Assembly (NCBI GenBank): GCA_016720655.1
Contig: JADKKE010000032.1
Span: 988,242 to 1,052,241 of the forward strand
Source of the DNA: Bacteroidota bacterium
GTDB lineage: Bacteria > Bacteroidota > Bacteroidia > AKYH767-A > 2013-40CM-41-45
Direction of reading: 5' to 3'
Length of the DNA stretch: 64,000 nucleotides
The first letter of the stretch is position 1, and the number at the start of each line of letters is the position of its first letter. Both the position numbers and the translations under genes were made by a program. Positions 46,738 through 60,058 of this stretch are shown here, piece by piece. A model generated the notes under the pieces. The model was not told the DNA's origin. It worked only from the letters and a program-made list of their open reading frames with translations, and did no database searches.

Positions 46738-49183
46738 ATGAACTTTATCCGGAAAATAGTCATCATCATTTTTGTTTTCAGTGCCAATACAGCGTGTGCA
46801 ACTGTTGTTTTCCTGGATGTACTCAACACTTTGGACAGTTCCGATACCCGCTTACCCTGGGCAAATACAGAAACAATTATTTCGGGCGATGCTTATTCAG
46901 GAGAAAAATTCGGTCGCGCTGATTCATTGCATCCCTACAGTTTTGGATACAAAGGAAAAGTCCCGCCGAATGCATTTCTAAAAAATTTACGAATCCGTTT
47001 TGATGCACAGGTACGTGTGCAGGGATTAGATCCAAAAGCCCAGGTCATTGTGAGTGTGCAACATGGAGATTCATCGGTATACTGGGAAAGTTTTTCCCTG
47101 GGTACTGACGAAAAAATAAAATCCGGGAAATGGTTTTTAACTCAAAATGAATTTAGCATTCCACGAAACCTGAGTGATTCAGGATATGTCCTTGCTATTT
47201 ATATTTGGAATGAATCCAAAACTTCCAGTGTTGATATTGATGATTTCCATTTGGTGATGGAAGAGAAAGTGTTGCCATCTTTTTTATTGGCAAATGTTCC
47301 TCCTGTTTCCAATTCACCGGCATCCGCATTTGTGAACATATTTTCAGGAAAATATTTTAAAGTGGAATTCGATAAGTTTACCGGTACACTGCAGGTCAAT
47401 GGAAGCGAAGGTCAGCCGCTTATCCGAAGGTTTCTCCTTAGCTTCGATGGTAAAAACTCCGGAAATAAAATCCTTGAGTCAGAAATAGTGTATTCCACCT
47501 ACTTTAGTTTTATCTCCGATTCACTTTCTGAAGAGGGGACTTCACTTCACTTTCTTGTAAAGAATTCTTATGCAGAAGTTCATTTGCAATTTTTGTTTTC
47601 CAGTCAGCATCCGGATGTTAAGGTACACACAACAACGATCTTTTTAAATCCCGTACTAGTAAACCGAATTGCCCTGATTTTTGATTTTGTTCCCGGCTTA
47701 ACAGAAGTCTTCCTTCCTTCGACGCACAGTGATGTAGTTGAATTCCAGCATGAATACTGGCTCGGACATCAGGGTTTTATAGCGGGTGAAGGAAAGAACG
47801 GATTCATGATTGCTTCAGCGAAAAATTTATCGTCCATTCAATTGGATGCTGATTCACAAAGGTGTTACCTGAACCTGGATTACAGCCTTGATCATCCAAT
47901 GTTGCATTTTCCTCTGATGAAAACCAATAAAAATTTCAAAGAAGATTTTTCACAAAGTGTTTATTCGGGTGGAGATACACTTCGAAATGATTTTGTAGTA
48001 CACACACGATGGGACACAAACAGATTTCCGCGGATCATGAAAAATCCGGATGGGAAAACTGCAGCAATGATCTGGACCGAACATGCGGATTATACAGATC
48101 TTCAAACCCAAAGAGCTGTCAACTTTGGAGCCGACACCATAGAGCATGCTACACAGGCACGTGGAGGATTTGTGGCCAATAAAATCCCTGTCACAAAAAG
48201 TGTATTCTTTTCCAATCCGGAAAATGTTTCAAACGCCGACAGAACAGGTTTTTGGAAGACAAGCTCTGCATCGATTCAGGGAACTCCCGGTTTCAGGGAA
48301 TTTCTGTTTGAATTGCAGAACGAAGGCTTTGAAATTTGTCTGCATACACCGGAACATTATACTACTACGCGCAAACGGCTTCAGCAAGCTCTCGAAGAGA
48401 CTGCGAAGGATTTTCATCCGACCACCTGGATCGATCATGGATATGATAACTCTCCGGAGAGCAACCGTGAAGATTTGGCCTGTGATGGATTGAATAGCAA
48501 ATCGAAATTTTATTCAATGGATCTTTGGCAAGGGCACGGACTAAAATATTTTTGGAATAGTTATTACGAAGACTCGTATGTATATGCGCCATTTATCTTT
48601 TATTCATTCCTGAGTGTGCCTTATTCAGGCTGGGGTAATCGCTTTCCAATGCTTGATTACTGGACGCATCCTACACGCAGTGAATCACTGATCCATTGGA
48701 GCACTGCGAATACTTTGGATCCGCCGGATTCGAAAATGTGGTGGTACGATATGTCGGAGAAAAGGCTTGAAGACCTTATACAATCCCGCGAAACGCATAT
48801 TATCCATTGTTACCCTTCACGTCTTGATTCCACGAATGGTTTTTATATTTTTGAAAACAATCATTTTCGTATCGATCCTGAATTTGAAAAAGTTTTGCAA
48901 CGCCAGGCATTGATGCGAAATGAAGGAAAACTAAATATCACAACCATACGACAATATTTAGATTATCAATCAGTGATTGCACAAGTGGAATGCGTGCCAA
49001 TGAATGGGAATCAGGTTAAATTGAAAAACAATTCCGATTCTGGAGCTAAAAGGAATCAGTCTTTCGTTGAAAGCGGAAAATGTGAATGTCAGCGGAAAAG
49101 AGATTAAGACAAAAAGGCAAGGTAGCGACCTGGTTTTTTGGTTTGATCTGAAAGCAAAAGAGGAAGTGCTGATATCATGGTAG
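46738..49183 (+). CDS. large secreted protein with polysaccharide deacetylase-like region, frameshift near the end
   Basis: About 815 residues. Signal peptide ends ANTACA. Residues 30-180 resemble a carbohydrate-binding sandwich; 445-760 contain QRAVNFGADTIEHAT, GFEICLHTPEHYTTTR and WIDHGYDNSPESNRED, His/Asp rich segments like an NodB/deacetylase or (beta/alpha) barrel. No exact family assigned. The main frame stops at 49107, but the terminal 40 residues (ISLSLKAENVNVSGKEI...VLISW) follow in the next frame after removing one A of the A4 at about 49050. Confidence 0.6.
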
Positions 49184-49267
49184 AAATTTGTATTAATGAT
49201 AAATTTGTAAGCGAAAAGATTGCTTCTTTGTGCTATTAAAAAATTGAATTCCTGAGACAGAAAATTT

Positions 49268-49954
49268 ATGCTTAAAAAGATTTTTCGATTTTTTCTAAAA
49301 GCAATAATTTTGTTTTTGGTGTTGAGCATAGCTTCTGTGCTACTGTTCAGGTTTGTTCCGATTCCATTTACTCCATTGATGCTCATTCGTTGTGTTGAAC
49401 AAAAGTCGGATGGAAAAGACATGAAACTGAGAAAAGACTGGACTTCCATTGATGAAATGAGTGCTGCGATGCCATTGGCAGTGATTGCCTCGGAGGATCA
49501 GAATTTCGAAGAGCATTTTGGATTTGATATGGATGCAATCCGAAAAGCCCAGGCCTACAATGACCGGCACAAAGGCAAGCGCATGAAAGGCGCAAGCACC
49601 ATCAGTCAGCAAACTGCAAAAAATGTTTTTTTATGGCCCTCACGTTCCTGGATCCGGAAAGGTTTTGAAGTTTATTTTACCTTCCTGATAGAACTTTTCT
49701 GGAGCAAGCAACGAATTATGGAAGTGTATTTGAATGTGATAGAAATGGGCAACGGAGTGTATGGAACGGAAGCGGCTGCACAGGAATATTTTCATAAGCC
49801 GGCAAAGAAATTATCGATGCGGGAGGCCGCTTTGATAGCAGCAGTTTTACCGAATCCACGAAAATGGTCACCTGCCAAACCAAGTGCATATATCCAAAGG
49901 AAGTCTTCCAGAATTATCCATTTTATGAGCCGGTTGAAGTTGGAAGACTTTTAA
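49268..49954 (+). CDS. mtgA: monofunctional biosynthetic peptidoglycan transglycosylase
   Basis: 228 residues; N-terminal membrane helix (12-32), then GT51 domain: ASEDQNFEEHFGFD (catalytic Glu), RMKGASTISQQTAKNVFLW and second Glu in VYLNVIEMGNGVYG. Polymerises lipid II glycan strands without a transpeptidase domain. A TAAATTTG box at 49200 may be its -7 element. Confidence 0.93.
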   Translation: MLKKIFRFFLKAIILFLVLSIASVLLFRFVPIPFTPLMLIRCVEQKSDGKDMKLRKDWTSIDEMSAAMPLAVIASEDQNFEEHFGFDMDAIRKAQAYNDRHKGKRMKGASTISQQTAKNVFLWPSRSWIRKGFEVYFTFLIELFWSKQRIMEVYLNVIEMGNGVYGTEAAAQEYFHKPAKKLSMREAALIAAVLPNPRKWSPAKPSAYIQRKSSRIIHFMSRLKLEDF

Positions 49955-50245
49955 TGTTGCAACAGCAGTGCAATTGGGAGCAAAATGTTTCACCCTGAAT
50001 TTCAAGCTTTCTGCCTGCTTAATTGTTCATCTGTCAAGCATAAGCATGGTTTAGCGGTCTTCCGAATTCACTTCATCAAACAATCTGTTTTGAACTTGGT
50101 TCCTTCCAATCTTTATTCCATCTTTGAATACAATTTCGAGGTATCCTGCGGTAATTTTGCGAGCCTGAATTCATCAACCATGGTTTTGCAATAATCCGGG
50201 ATTAGCAGAGGGGTTTAGAATTGCTATGCGTTTTCATATTCAACC

Positions 50246-51667
50246 GTGAACAATTTCTTTAAAAGCGATAAGGTGTTCTTGAGCGCCTTTGTATTGCTTG
50301 TTTTTCTTTCCAGGCTACCGTTCCTTTCCGCAGGGTATGGCCTTGATGGTGATTCATGGGCTGTAGCAATCACTGCATTGAAGTTGCACGAGACCGGGAA
50401 TTACATTGTCTCTCGTTTGCCAGGCTATCCTGTTCAGGAATGGCTTACTTCATTGGTTATTGGTGGAGGCCCTTTTGCGGTGAATTGTTTGACAGCTGTA
50501 GTGAGTACAATAGGCTTTCTGTTTTTTGTACTCACTCTGCGAGCACTTCGTTTTCGTTCGATTTATCTGGCTGGATTTGCTCTTGCTGCTGTGCCAATAC
50601 TCTACATCCACAGCACTACAGCCATCGATTATAATTTTGCCTTAGCCTTCATTCTTATTGCACTTTTTTTTGTAATCAAAGACAATCCATTGCTTGCCGG
50701 AATATTTTTAGGTTTAGCAATTGGAAGCAGAATTACGAGTGGGGCCATGTTAATTCCTTTCGCGATAATGCTCACCAAGACGATGAGTGTCCGTGGAAAT
50801 GTGATGCGGATTCTCAGGCTTACCATCCCGGCTTTGCTCATCGGCGCACTGGTATTTATCCCTGTTTTCAGACAATACAGCTGGGGTTTCTTTACCTATT
50901 ATGATGTTCCATATCCATCGATACCAAAGGTGCTTTATAAATTTTCTCTCGAAGTTTGGGGAGTATTGGGGTTTGCAGCATTGATAGTTTCAACAGTATT
51001 GCTTTTTCTTCCGGTGCGTGAAAGTGCACAGAAGTATCTATTCCCAAGGTCAGTGAATGAACGCTTTGTAATTGCATGGCTTGTGGCTGTTGATCTTTAT
51101 ATTATTGCATTTTTAAAACTGCCAATGGAATCGGGGTATCTCATTCCGATCATTCCGTTTGTATTGCTGATTTTTGGAAAATATCTATATCAAAGGGCCT
51201 TTCATTTTTTGTGTATTTGCCTGATTCTTTCGCCTTTTCTTTTTACGATTTCACCTTCGGAGAGGTTTGATGCAACGAGTCCGTCACCCTTGTCATTTCA
51301 TTTTAGTTCAGGTGGAGAAGATCTTATTTTCGATGTATTAAAAGGTCCGGTTTTGTCCTATGATTCCCGAAGGAGAAATGGAATGGAGTTTTGTGAGAAT
51401 GTACTCGCGATGACGGATACTGTTTCGAGGAAATCGGTTATTGTTGCAGGCCGTTGGTACAATCAGTTGGTGGCAGAGAACAAAGACACGACGCGAAAAA
51501 ATGTTGTTTTCCGCTCTTATCTTGACGAAGAAACGGTAGTAAAATATTTTGCGAAAGGAACCTTGATTTATTACATGCCTCGTCAGGATTATTACAATCA
51601 GCTGATGCGAGGTGTGGATCTTGAGGTCTATGGAGCCTTACCTTTCATTCGGGAAACGCGGTACTAA
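50246..51667 (+). CDS. polytopic membrane protein, GT-C-like
   Basis: 473 residues starting at GTG, with about ten to eleven membrane helices in the first 345 residues and a soluble C-terminal domain. GYGLDGDSWAVAITAL carries the acidic pair after the first helix and RLPGYPVQEW follows, as in GT39/GT-C mannosyl- or DUF2723-like glycosyltransferases. Substrate not known. Converges with the next gene, the stops overlapping. Confidence 0.6.
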   Translation: MNNFFKSDKVFLSAFVLLVFLSRLPFLSAGYGLDGDSWAVAITALKLHETGNYIVSRLPGYPVQEWLTSLVIGGGPFAVNCLTAVVSTIGFLFFVLTLRALRFRSIYLAGFALAAVPILYIHSTTAIDYNFALAFILIALFFVIKDNPLLAGIFLGLAIGSRITSGAMLIPFAIMLTKTMSVRGNVMRILRLTIPALLIGALVFIPVFRQYSWGFFTYYDVPYPSIPKVLYKFSLEVWGVLGFAALIVSTVLLFLPVRESAQKYLFPRSVNERFVIAWLVAVDLYIIAFLKLPMESGYLIPIIPFVLLIFGKYLYQRAFHFLCICLILSPFLFTISPSERFDATSPSPLSFHFSSGGEDLIFDVLKGPVLSYDSRRRNGMEFCENVLAMTDTVSRKSVIVAGRWYNQLVAENKDTTRKNVVFRSYLDEETVVKYFAKGTLIYYMPRQDYYNQLMRGVDLEVYGALPFIRETRY

Positions 51668-52212
51668 ATTCCGATTCCGAATCCTATGCGAACAACCGAA
51701 TTACGGTAGGGAGAATATCGGGATTCATTCACATTGTACAGCAAGAGAATATTTATTGAGGAGCTTTCGCCGATCATCTGACGGTATCCGCCACCCAGAA
51801 AAACGCTGGTTACATTTCTTCTCACGAGTTTGTACAGGCCGGGAACCTCCATATTGAGGACTTCTACCTCTGCATGAGCAAAAAGATTTTCGAGAATCAT
51901 ACGACGAACGAAGACACTGCCGCCGTAAATATCCGTTGAGTAATGGTAATAGTTGTCTTTGTAGTAGAGATATTTTATCCCTACACCTGCAGCAAAATTA
52001 TCAGAGAATTTATATCCCAGTATAGGAGCAAGTTCTACAATTGTTTGTGAACCGAATTGCAATCCGAGATTACCACCGGTGAAAACATTTGACCAGAAGG
52101 AAGATTTTTCCGGTGGTCCGGCCATAGGAGTAGGCGGAGGGCTTTCTTGTGCGTTCGCAAGGGTGTTCATGAAGATGCACAACAGAACCAAAGAAAAGTT
52201 TATTTTTTTCAT
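51664..52212 (-). CDS. predicted outer-membrane beta-barrel protein
   Basis: 182 residues, signal peptide ending LANAQ, then GLQFGSQTIVELAPILGYKFSDNFAAGVGIKYLYY; strands with aromatic ends and a final GFGIGI. Small barrel protein of unknown role, common in Bacteroidota genomes. Confidence 0.65.
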   Translation of the reverse strand: MKKINFSLVLLCIFMNTLANAQESPPPTPMAGPPEKSSFWSNVFTGGNLGLQFGSQTIVELAPILGYKFSDNFAAGVGIKYLYYKDNYYHYSTDIYGGSVFVRRMILENLFAHAEVEVLNMEVPGLYKLVRRNVTSVFLGGGYRQMIGESSSINILLLYNVNESRYSPYRNSVVRIGFGIGI

Positions 52213-52400
52213 ATTCTGAAATTGCTGTAAATATAATCAGAATCTCCTTGCTGGGAGCAAACCATTTTTCATGAATACGTTCTGGTCGACTGTTTTTTTT
52301 TATTTAAAATACATTCTACTAATGACGATTGTCACTTGCAAAGAGAGTAATTTTTTCCACCTTTGAGTGAATGAAAATTTTAATTTGAAAAATCAGAACG

Positions 52401-53150
52401 ATGAATATTTTAGTCACAGGTGCCAGCAGTGGAATTGGATTTCAGGTAGCCTTGCAATTGTCAAAAGACAGCAAGAATAAAGTTTTTGCTGTGAGTCGAA
52501 GCGATGAACGTCTGGATACTTTGAAAGAAGAAGCGGTGCATCAGAATTCAGAAGCACAAATTATTCCATTGGTAGGGAATCTCTCTCGTGGTGCAGATAT
52601 TGAGCGATGGAAAGAAGAAATTATGGAGCATTGCACGCATATCGATTTTCTGGTAAACAATGCAGGATCGCTGATCAACAAACCTTTTTTGTTATTGGAG
52701 GATGTGGATTGGATGGATGTTTATGAAACGAATGTTTTCGGCATTGTGAAATTGGTGAGGATGTTATTTCCACTCATGGAGAGAGCACCGGAAAAATTGA
52801 CTTCAAACACATCCTTGAATCAGTCGGTGCGCGCCCACATTGTAAACATCAGCAGCATGGGAGGAGTGCAGGGGAGTGTAAAGTTTAAAGGGCTTAGTGC
52901 ATACAGTTCAAGTAAGGCAGCGGTGATTAATCTGACAGAGTGTTTAGCAGAGGAATTTAGTGCTTATGGAATTGCAGTAAATTGTCTGGCATTGGGTTCT
53001 GTTCAAACGGAAATGTTTTCTACAGCATTTCCTGATTTCAAGGCAGCGACGACACCTGCTTCGATGGCGGCCTATGTTGCAGATTTTACCTTGAACGGAT
53101 TCCAGTATTTCAATGGCAAAATTGTTCCTGTATCCTCTTCTACACCCTGA
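52401..53150 (+). CDS. short-chain dehydrogenase/reductase
   Basis: 249 residues. TGASSGIGFQVA is the cofactor loop (7-18), NNAGS follows near 91, HIVNISSMGG gives the catalytic Ser and YSSSKAAVIN the catalytic YxxxK. Substrate unknown; sepiapterin-reductase or SDR-type family member. Ends about 185 bases before the first rRNA promoter. Confidence 0.9.
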   Translation: MNILVTGASSGIGFQVALQLSKDSKNKVFAVSRSDERLDTLKEEAVHQNSEAQIIPLVGNLSRGADIERWKEEIMEHCTHIDFLVNNAGSLINKPFLLLEDVDWMDVYETNVFGIVKLVRMLFPLMERAPEKLTSNTSLNQSVRAHIVNISSMGGVQGSVKFKGLSAYSSSKAAVINLTECLAEEFSAYGIAVNCLALGSVQTEMFSTAFPDFKAATTPASMAAYVADFTLNGFQYFNGKIVPVSSSTP

Positions 53151-53334
53151 ATCGGGGGTTGATTACACGAGAATCGGGTTATAGGATTTTAAGGCTGAAT
53201 GAAGCGGGTTCATGTTCAACAGCAATTTCGATACTTCAGGCCTTGGAAAAGAGGGGAGTATGGATAAGGAAACAAGCATGAAAATAGAAGGCAGACCAGG
53301 ATCCGGACTTGTTAATAAATAATATTCATCATTA
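53151..53334. other. intergenic region before the rRNA promoters
   Basis: No gene seen. A 99-residue minus-strand frame at 53163-53462 covers both this and the first promoter and has no family features. Confidence 0.5.
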
Positions 53335-53365
53335 TTTGGTTGGAATCGAATTCTTGCTACATTTG
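53335..53365 (+). promoter_or_regulatory. rRNA promoter P1
   Basis: TTTG (53335-53338) N19 TACATTTG (53358-53365), exact consensus, followed by CATCCCC like P2. Confidence 0.88.
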
Positions 53366-53520
53366 CATCCCCTTTCACACCAGTTCTTTCACACAAAGGG
53401 GCACAGAAAAGCAGATTTGAAGAGTAAACGGGCCTTGGTTCGGGAGCAATAAGAAAAAGCAAGATTTGTGATTGATAGTGTGCAAATTATGAGAATTTGA
53501 AAAAATATTTCATAATTTCT

Positions 53521-53551
53521 TTGGAAAGTTAAAAGTAGTTACTACTTTTGC
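53521..53551 (+). promoter_or_regulatory. rRNA promoter P2
   Basis: TTTG (53521-53524) N19 TACTTTTG (53544-53551), again exact, followed by CATCCCC; 186 bases downstream of P1 and about 165 upstream of the mature 16S start. Confidence 0.88.
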
Positions 53552-53628
53552 ATCCCCAAATTGAAAACTAAGTCCTCAACCCAACGGGGTTGATAGCGAT
53601 AAAGTCAACGTTCTTTGAAGATATGAAT

Positions 53629-53643
53629 AGGAAATAACAAGCC
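53629..53643 (+). promoter_or_regulatory. 16S processing stem, 5' strand
   Basis: AGGAAATAACAAGCC is exactly complementary to GGCTTGTTATTTCCT at 55278-55292. A second complementary pair, TTTGAAGA (53614-53621) and TCTTCAAA (55297-55304), extends it. Together they close a stem around 16S, the normal RNase III site. Confidence 0.85.
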
Positions 53644-53716
53644 CTGAACTTCGCAATTTCTTTGTGATTTTCAGATTAACGTAACAATCCCAACAGAGCA
53701 TTTAAGAATCAACTTT

Positions 53717-55238
<1,522 letters not shown>

Positions 55239-55277
55239 GGAGAGGTTTGTTACGTCCTGATTAATTTCAGGAAAATA

Positions 55278-55292
55278 GGCTTGTTATTTCCT
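55278..55292 (+). promoter_or_regulatory. 16S processing stem, 3' strand
   Basis: GGCTTGTTATTTCCT pairs with 53629-53643; see that entry. Confidence 0.85.
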
Positions 55293-55383
55293 TTCTTCTT
55301 CAAATATTATTGTAACCCAAAACGGGCTTTAGGGTGGTCCCTCCATTCTGAGAGAAGGTATGTCTGTCCCTTGCGGGGAATTT

Positions 55384-55458
55384 AGTCCCGTAGCTCAGCT
55401 TGGTTAGAGCACTACACTGATAATGTAGGGGTCAGCAGTTCAAATCTGCTCGGGACTA
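55384..55458 (+). tRNA. tRNA-Ile (GAT)
   Basis: Complete cloverleaf: acceptor AGTCCCG/CGGGACT, D arm GCTC...GAGC, anticodon arm ACTACA-CTGATAA-TGTAG with GAT, T arm AGCAG-TTCAAAT-CTGCT. The next bases are CTA, so CCA is not encoded. Confidence 0.97.
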
Positions 55459-55475
55459 CTATTAAATTCGTTCTT

Positions 55476-55545
55476 GGGGAATTAGCTCAGCTGACTGGAG
55501 CATCTCGTTTTTTGCGGGAGGGTCAATTGAGAATAGGATTCCTCA
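55476..55545 (+). other. tRNA-like remnant 1 (degenerate)
   Basis: Acceptor strands GGGGAAT and ATTCCTC pair with one wobble, and GCTC...GAGC is a D stem, anticodon stem TCTCG/CGGGA with a seven-base loop TTTTTTG (TTT at the anticodon place). The T arm is too short (about 13 instead of 17 bases) and lost its motif, so not a working tRNA. Confidence 0.6.
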
Positions 55546-55560
55546 TTTAATAAAACATTT

Positions 55561-55637
55561 GGGGGATTAGCTCAGCTGGCTAGAGCACCTGCTTTGCAAG
55601 CAGGGGGTCATCGGTTCGACTCCGATATTCTCCACCA
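55561..55637 (+). tRNA. tRNA-Ala (TGC)
   Basis: Acceptor GGGGGAT/ATTCTCC (two wobbles), D arm GCTC...GAGC, anticodon arm CCTGC-TTTGCAA-GCAGG, T arm ATCGG-TTCGACT-CCGAT, encoded CCA end. Intact. Confidence 0.97.
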
Positions 55638-55752
55638 GAAAATTCTTTACAACGGTAAAGATGGTTTGAAATAAAAAATTAATGGCAGCTCGCAAGAGCA
55701 TCCCGGTCTTCAACCGGGAGGGTCATCGGTTCGACTCCGATATTCTCCACCA
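55638..55752 (+). repeat. ITS repeat unit 1 (tRNA-Ala-derived 3' half plus hairpin)
   Basis: 115 bases: TCTTTAC-AACG-GTAAAGA hairpin, an A-rich linker, a shortened D-like hairpin GCTC-GCAA-GAGC, an anticodon-like arm CCCGG-TCTTCAA-CCGGG, then T arm ATCGG-TTCGACT-CCGAT and ATTCTCCACCA, copied from the preceding tRNA-Ala. There is no matching 5' acceptor strand. Confidence 0.75.
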
Positions 55753-55866
55753 GAAAAATCTTTACAACGGTAAAGATGGTTTGAAATAAAAAATTAATGG
55801 CAGCTCGCAAGAGCATCCCGGTCTTCAACCGGGAGGGTCATCGGTTCGAACCGATATTCTCCACCA
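55753..55866 (+). repeat. ITS repeat unit 2
   Basis: 114 bases, near identical to unit 1; hairpin ATCTTTAC-AACG-GTAAAGAT, T loop one base short (TTCGAA), CCA still present. Confidence 0.75.
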
Positions 55867-55977
55867 GAAAATCTTTACAACGGTAAGGATGGTTTGAAAT
55901 AAAAAATTAATGGCAGCTCGCAAGAGCATCCCGGTTACAACCGGGAGGGTCATCGGTTCGAACCGATAGTCTCCATT
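55867..55977 (+). repeat. ITS repeat unit 3
   Basis: About 111 bases; the hairpin has a G-T pair (CTTTAC/GTAAGG), the anticodon-like loop is TTACAA (six bases) and the 3' end reads ATAGTCTCCATTA, so decay is more advanced. Confidence 0.72.
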
Positions 55978-55980
55978 ATA

Positions 55981-56000
55981 GTTTTCACAACGGTGAAAAC
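55981..56000 (+). other. AACG-loop hairpin 4
   Basis: GTTTTCAC-AACG-GTGAAAAC, an eight-base-pair stem. Sequence differs from hairpins 1-3 but pairing is kept. Confidence 0.7.
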
Positions 56001-56036
56001 TGGAATAAAGAAAGATTGGTTTATTAAAAGAGTAAT

Positions 56037-56054
56037 CCTTTACAACGGTAAAGG
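56037..56054 (+). other. AACG-loop hairpin 5
   Basis: CCTTTAC-AACG-GTAAAGG, seven pairs. Confidence 0.7.
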
Positions 56055-56070
56055 TTAGATTGACAGAATG

Positions 56071-56148
56071 CGGTGAAAAAGCTCAATGGATGAGCAGACT
56101 GATGCAAGCATCAGAAAGGCAAGCGGTTCGATTCCGGATTCTCCACTA
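56071..56148 (+). other. tRNA-like remnant 2 (degenerate)
   Basis: D stem GCTC...GAGC, anticodon-like palindrome CTGATG-CAAG-CATCAG, T arm GCGG-TTCGATT-CCGG and ATTCTCCACTA end. No 5' acceptor strand; not a functional tRNA. Confidence 0.55.
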
Positions 56149-56175
56149 GTTTCTCCTTCCAGAGAAACGACGTTC

Positions 56176-56200
56176 TTTGACATATTGAAAGAAAACACAA
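56176..56200 (+). promoter_or_regulatory. 23S processing stem, 5' strand
   Basis: TTTGACATATTG then AAAGAAAACACAA is complementary to 59126-59153 with a two-base bulge, the RNase III stem around 23S. Confidence 0.82.
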
Positions 56201-56225
56201 GAAATTGTAATTAAGATTTATCGTT

Positions 56226-59097
<2,872 letters not shown>

Positions 59098-59125
59098 TCT
59101 CTCCCTGAATCTCGATTACAAAACA

Positions 59126-59153
59126 TTGTGTTTTCTTTCTCCAATATGTCAAA
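59126..59153 (+). promoter_or_regulatory. 23S processing stem, 3' strand
   Basis: TTGTGTTTTCTTTC then CAATATGTCAAA pairs with 56176-56200. Confidence 0.82.
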
Positions 59154-59169
59154 AGTTATCTAAGACATT

Positions 59170-59280
59170 TATGGTGACTTTAGCGTTGGTGTCCACCTCT
59201 TCCCATTCCGAACAGAGCAGTTAAGCCCAACCGCGCAGATGGTACTACAGTAACATGTGGGAGAGTATGTCGTTGCCGTA
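59170..59280 (+). rRNA. rrf: 5S ribosomal RNA
   Basis: Conserved CCATTCCGAACAGAGCAGTTAAGC core, and ends TATGGTGAC/GTCGTTGCCGTA that form helix I. Confidence 0.95.
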
Positions 59281-59286
59281 AATTAT

Positions 59287-59319
59287 AAACCCGTCATTCG
59301 TAAGATTGGCGGGTTTTTT
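59287..59319 (+). terminator. terminator of the rRNA operon
   Basis: AAACCCGTCA and TGGCGGGTTT pair (one G-T) over a ten-base loop and are followed by T's. Confidence 0.9.
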
Positions 59320-59333
59320 ACTGGGTTTACTTC

Positions 59334-60053
59334 TCAATCGTAAGTCTCAAAACGGATAAACTCTTTTTCATAACCCATGGCCTGCAATCGCATTCTTGTT
59401 TCTTTGATCATCTCCCCCCAGCCACATATGTAAAAATAGGCAGGCTTCTTGTCCTGATACAGCTCTTCATATACCGGATGAACATATCCTTTCTTTCCTG
59501 TCCAACCCGGATTCTCCCTCGATAAAACCGGAATAAAATTAAATTCAGGATGGGATTTCCGGAGCTCTTCAAATTCATTTCTGTAGAGAATGTCTTTCTC
59601 ATATCTGTTACCAAAAATCAGATGTATTCTACCATGTGCTTTATTGGTAGCGAAGAGATCCAGAAGCATCGAACGTAAAGGTGCAATTCCCGTCCCTGTA
59701 CTGATGAAACAGAGATCGCGATCCAGATTTTCAGGCAAGGCAAATTTCCCCAATGCTTTTTTTGATACCAGAATGATAGATCCAATTTCAACATGTTCCC
59801 ACAAAAAGTGAGTGCCCTTTCCTGTAGCTTTCAATGATATCACCAGTTCAATGCGATTGTTGGCAGCCGGAGGAGAAGCAATCGAATAGGCTCTGTTTGT
59901 ATACTTTGAATTCAGAGGCAGGTTGAGCATCACAAATTGCCCGGGTCGAAACTGAAAAGTGTGCTGATCCGGAAATTGAATGATAAATATTCGTGCATGA
60001 TCAGATACCTGTTGGATATCCACAATAGTGCATTCCTGGTATTCGTAGGGCAT
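59334..60053 (-). CDS. ferredoxin-NAD(P)+ reductase-like flavoprotein
   Basis: 239 residues. FAD domain with FRPGQFVMLNLP and TNRAYSIASPP (RxYS), NAD domain with FISTGTGIAPLRSML and YICGWGEMIKE, a typical FNR/PdR module without its own iron-sulphur domain. Donor or acceptor unknown. Six bases after the threonine aldolase stop. Confidence 0.88.
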   Translation of the reverse strand: MPYEYQECTIVDIQQVSDHARIFIIQFPDQHTFQFRPGQFVMLNLPLNSKYTNRAYSIASPPAANNRIELVISLKATGKGTHFLWEHVEIGSIILVSKKALGKFALPENLDRDLCFISTGTGIAPLRSMLLDLFATNKAHGRIHLIFGNRYEKDILYRNEFEELRKSHPEFNFIPVLSRENPGWTGKKGYVHPVYEELYQDKKPAYFYICGWGEMIKETRMRLQAMGYEKEFIRFETYD

Positions 60054-60058
60054 GCGGA

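Noticed and set aside
53163..53462. 99-residue minus-strand frame before the rRNA operon
   Set aside because: Overlaps rRNA promoter P1, has no family pattern and no regulatory context.
55638..55977. Three functional extra tRNA genes (apparent anticodon TTC)
   Set aside because: No 5' acceptor strand, shortened D arm, C at position 33, and loops lose bases from unit to unit.
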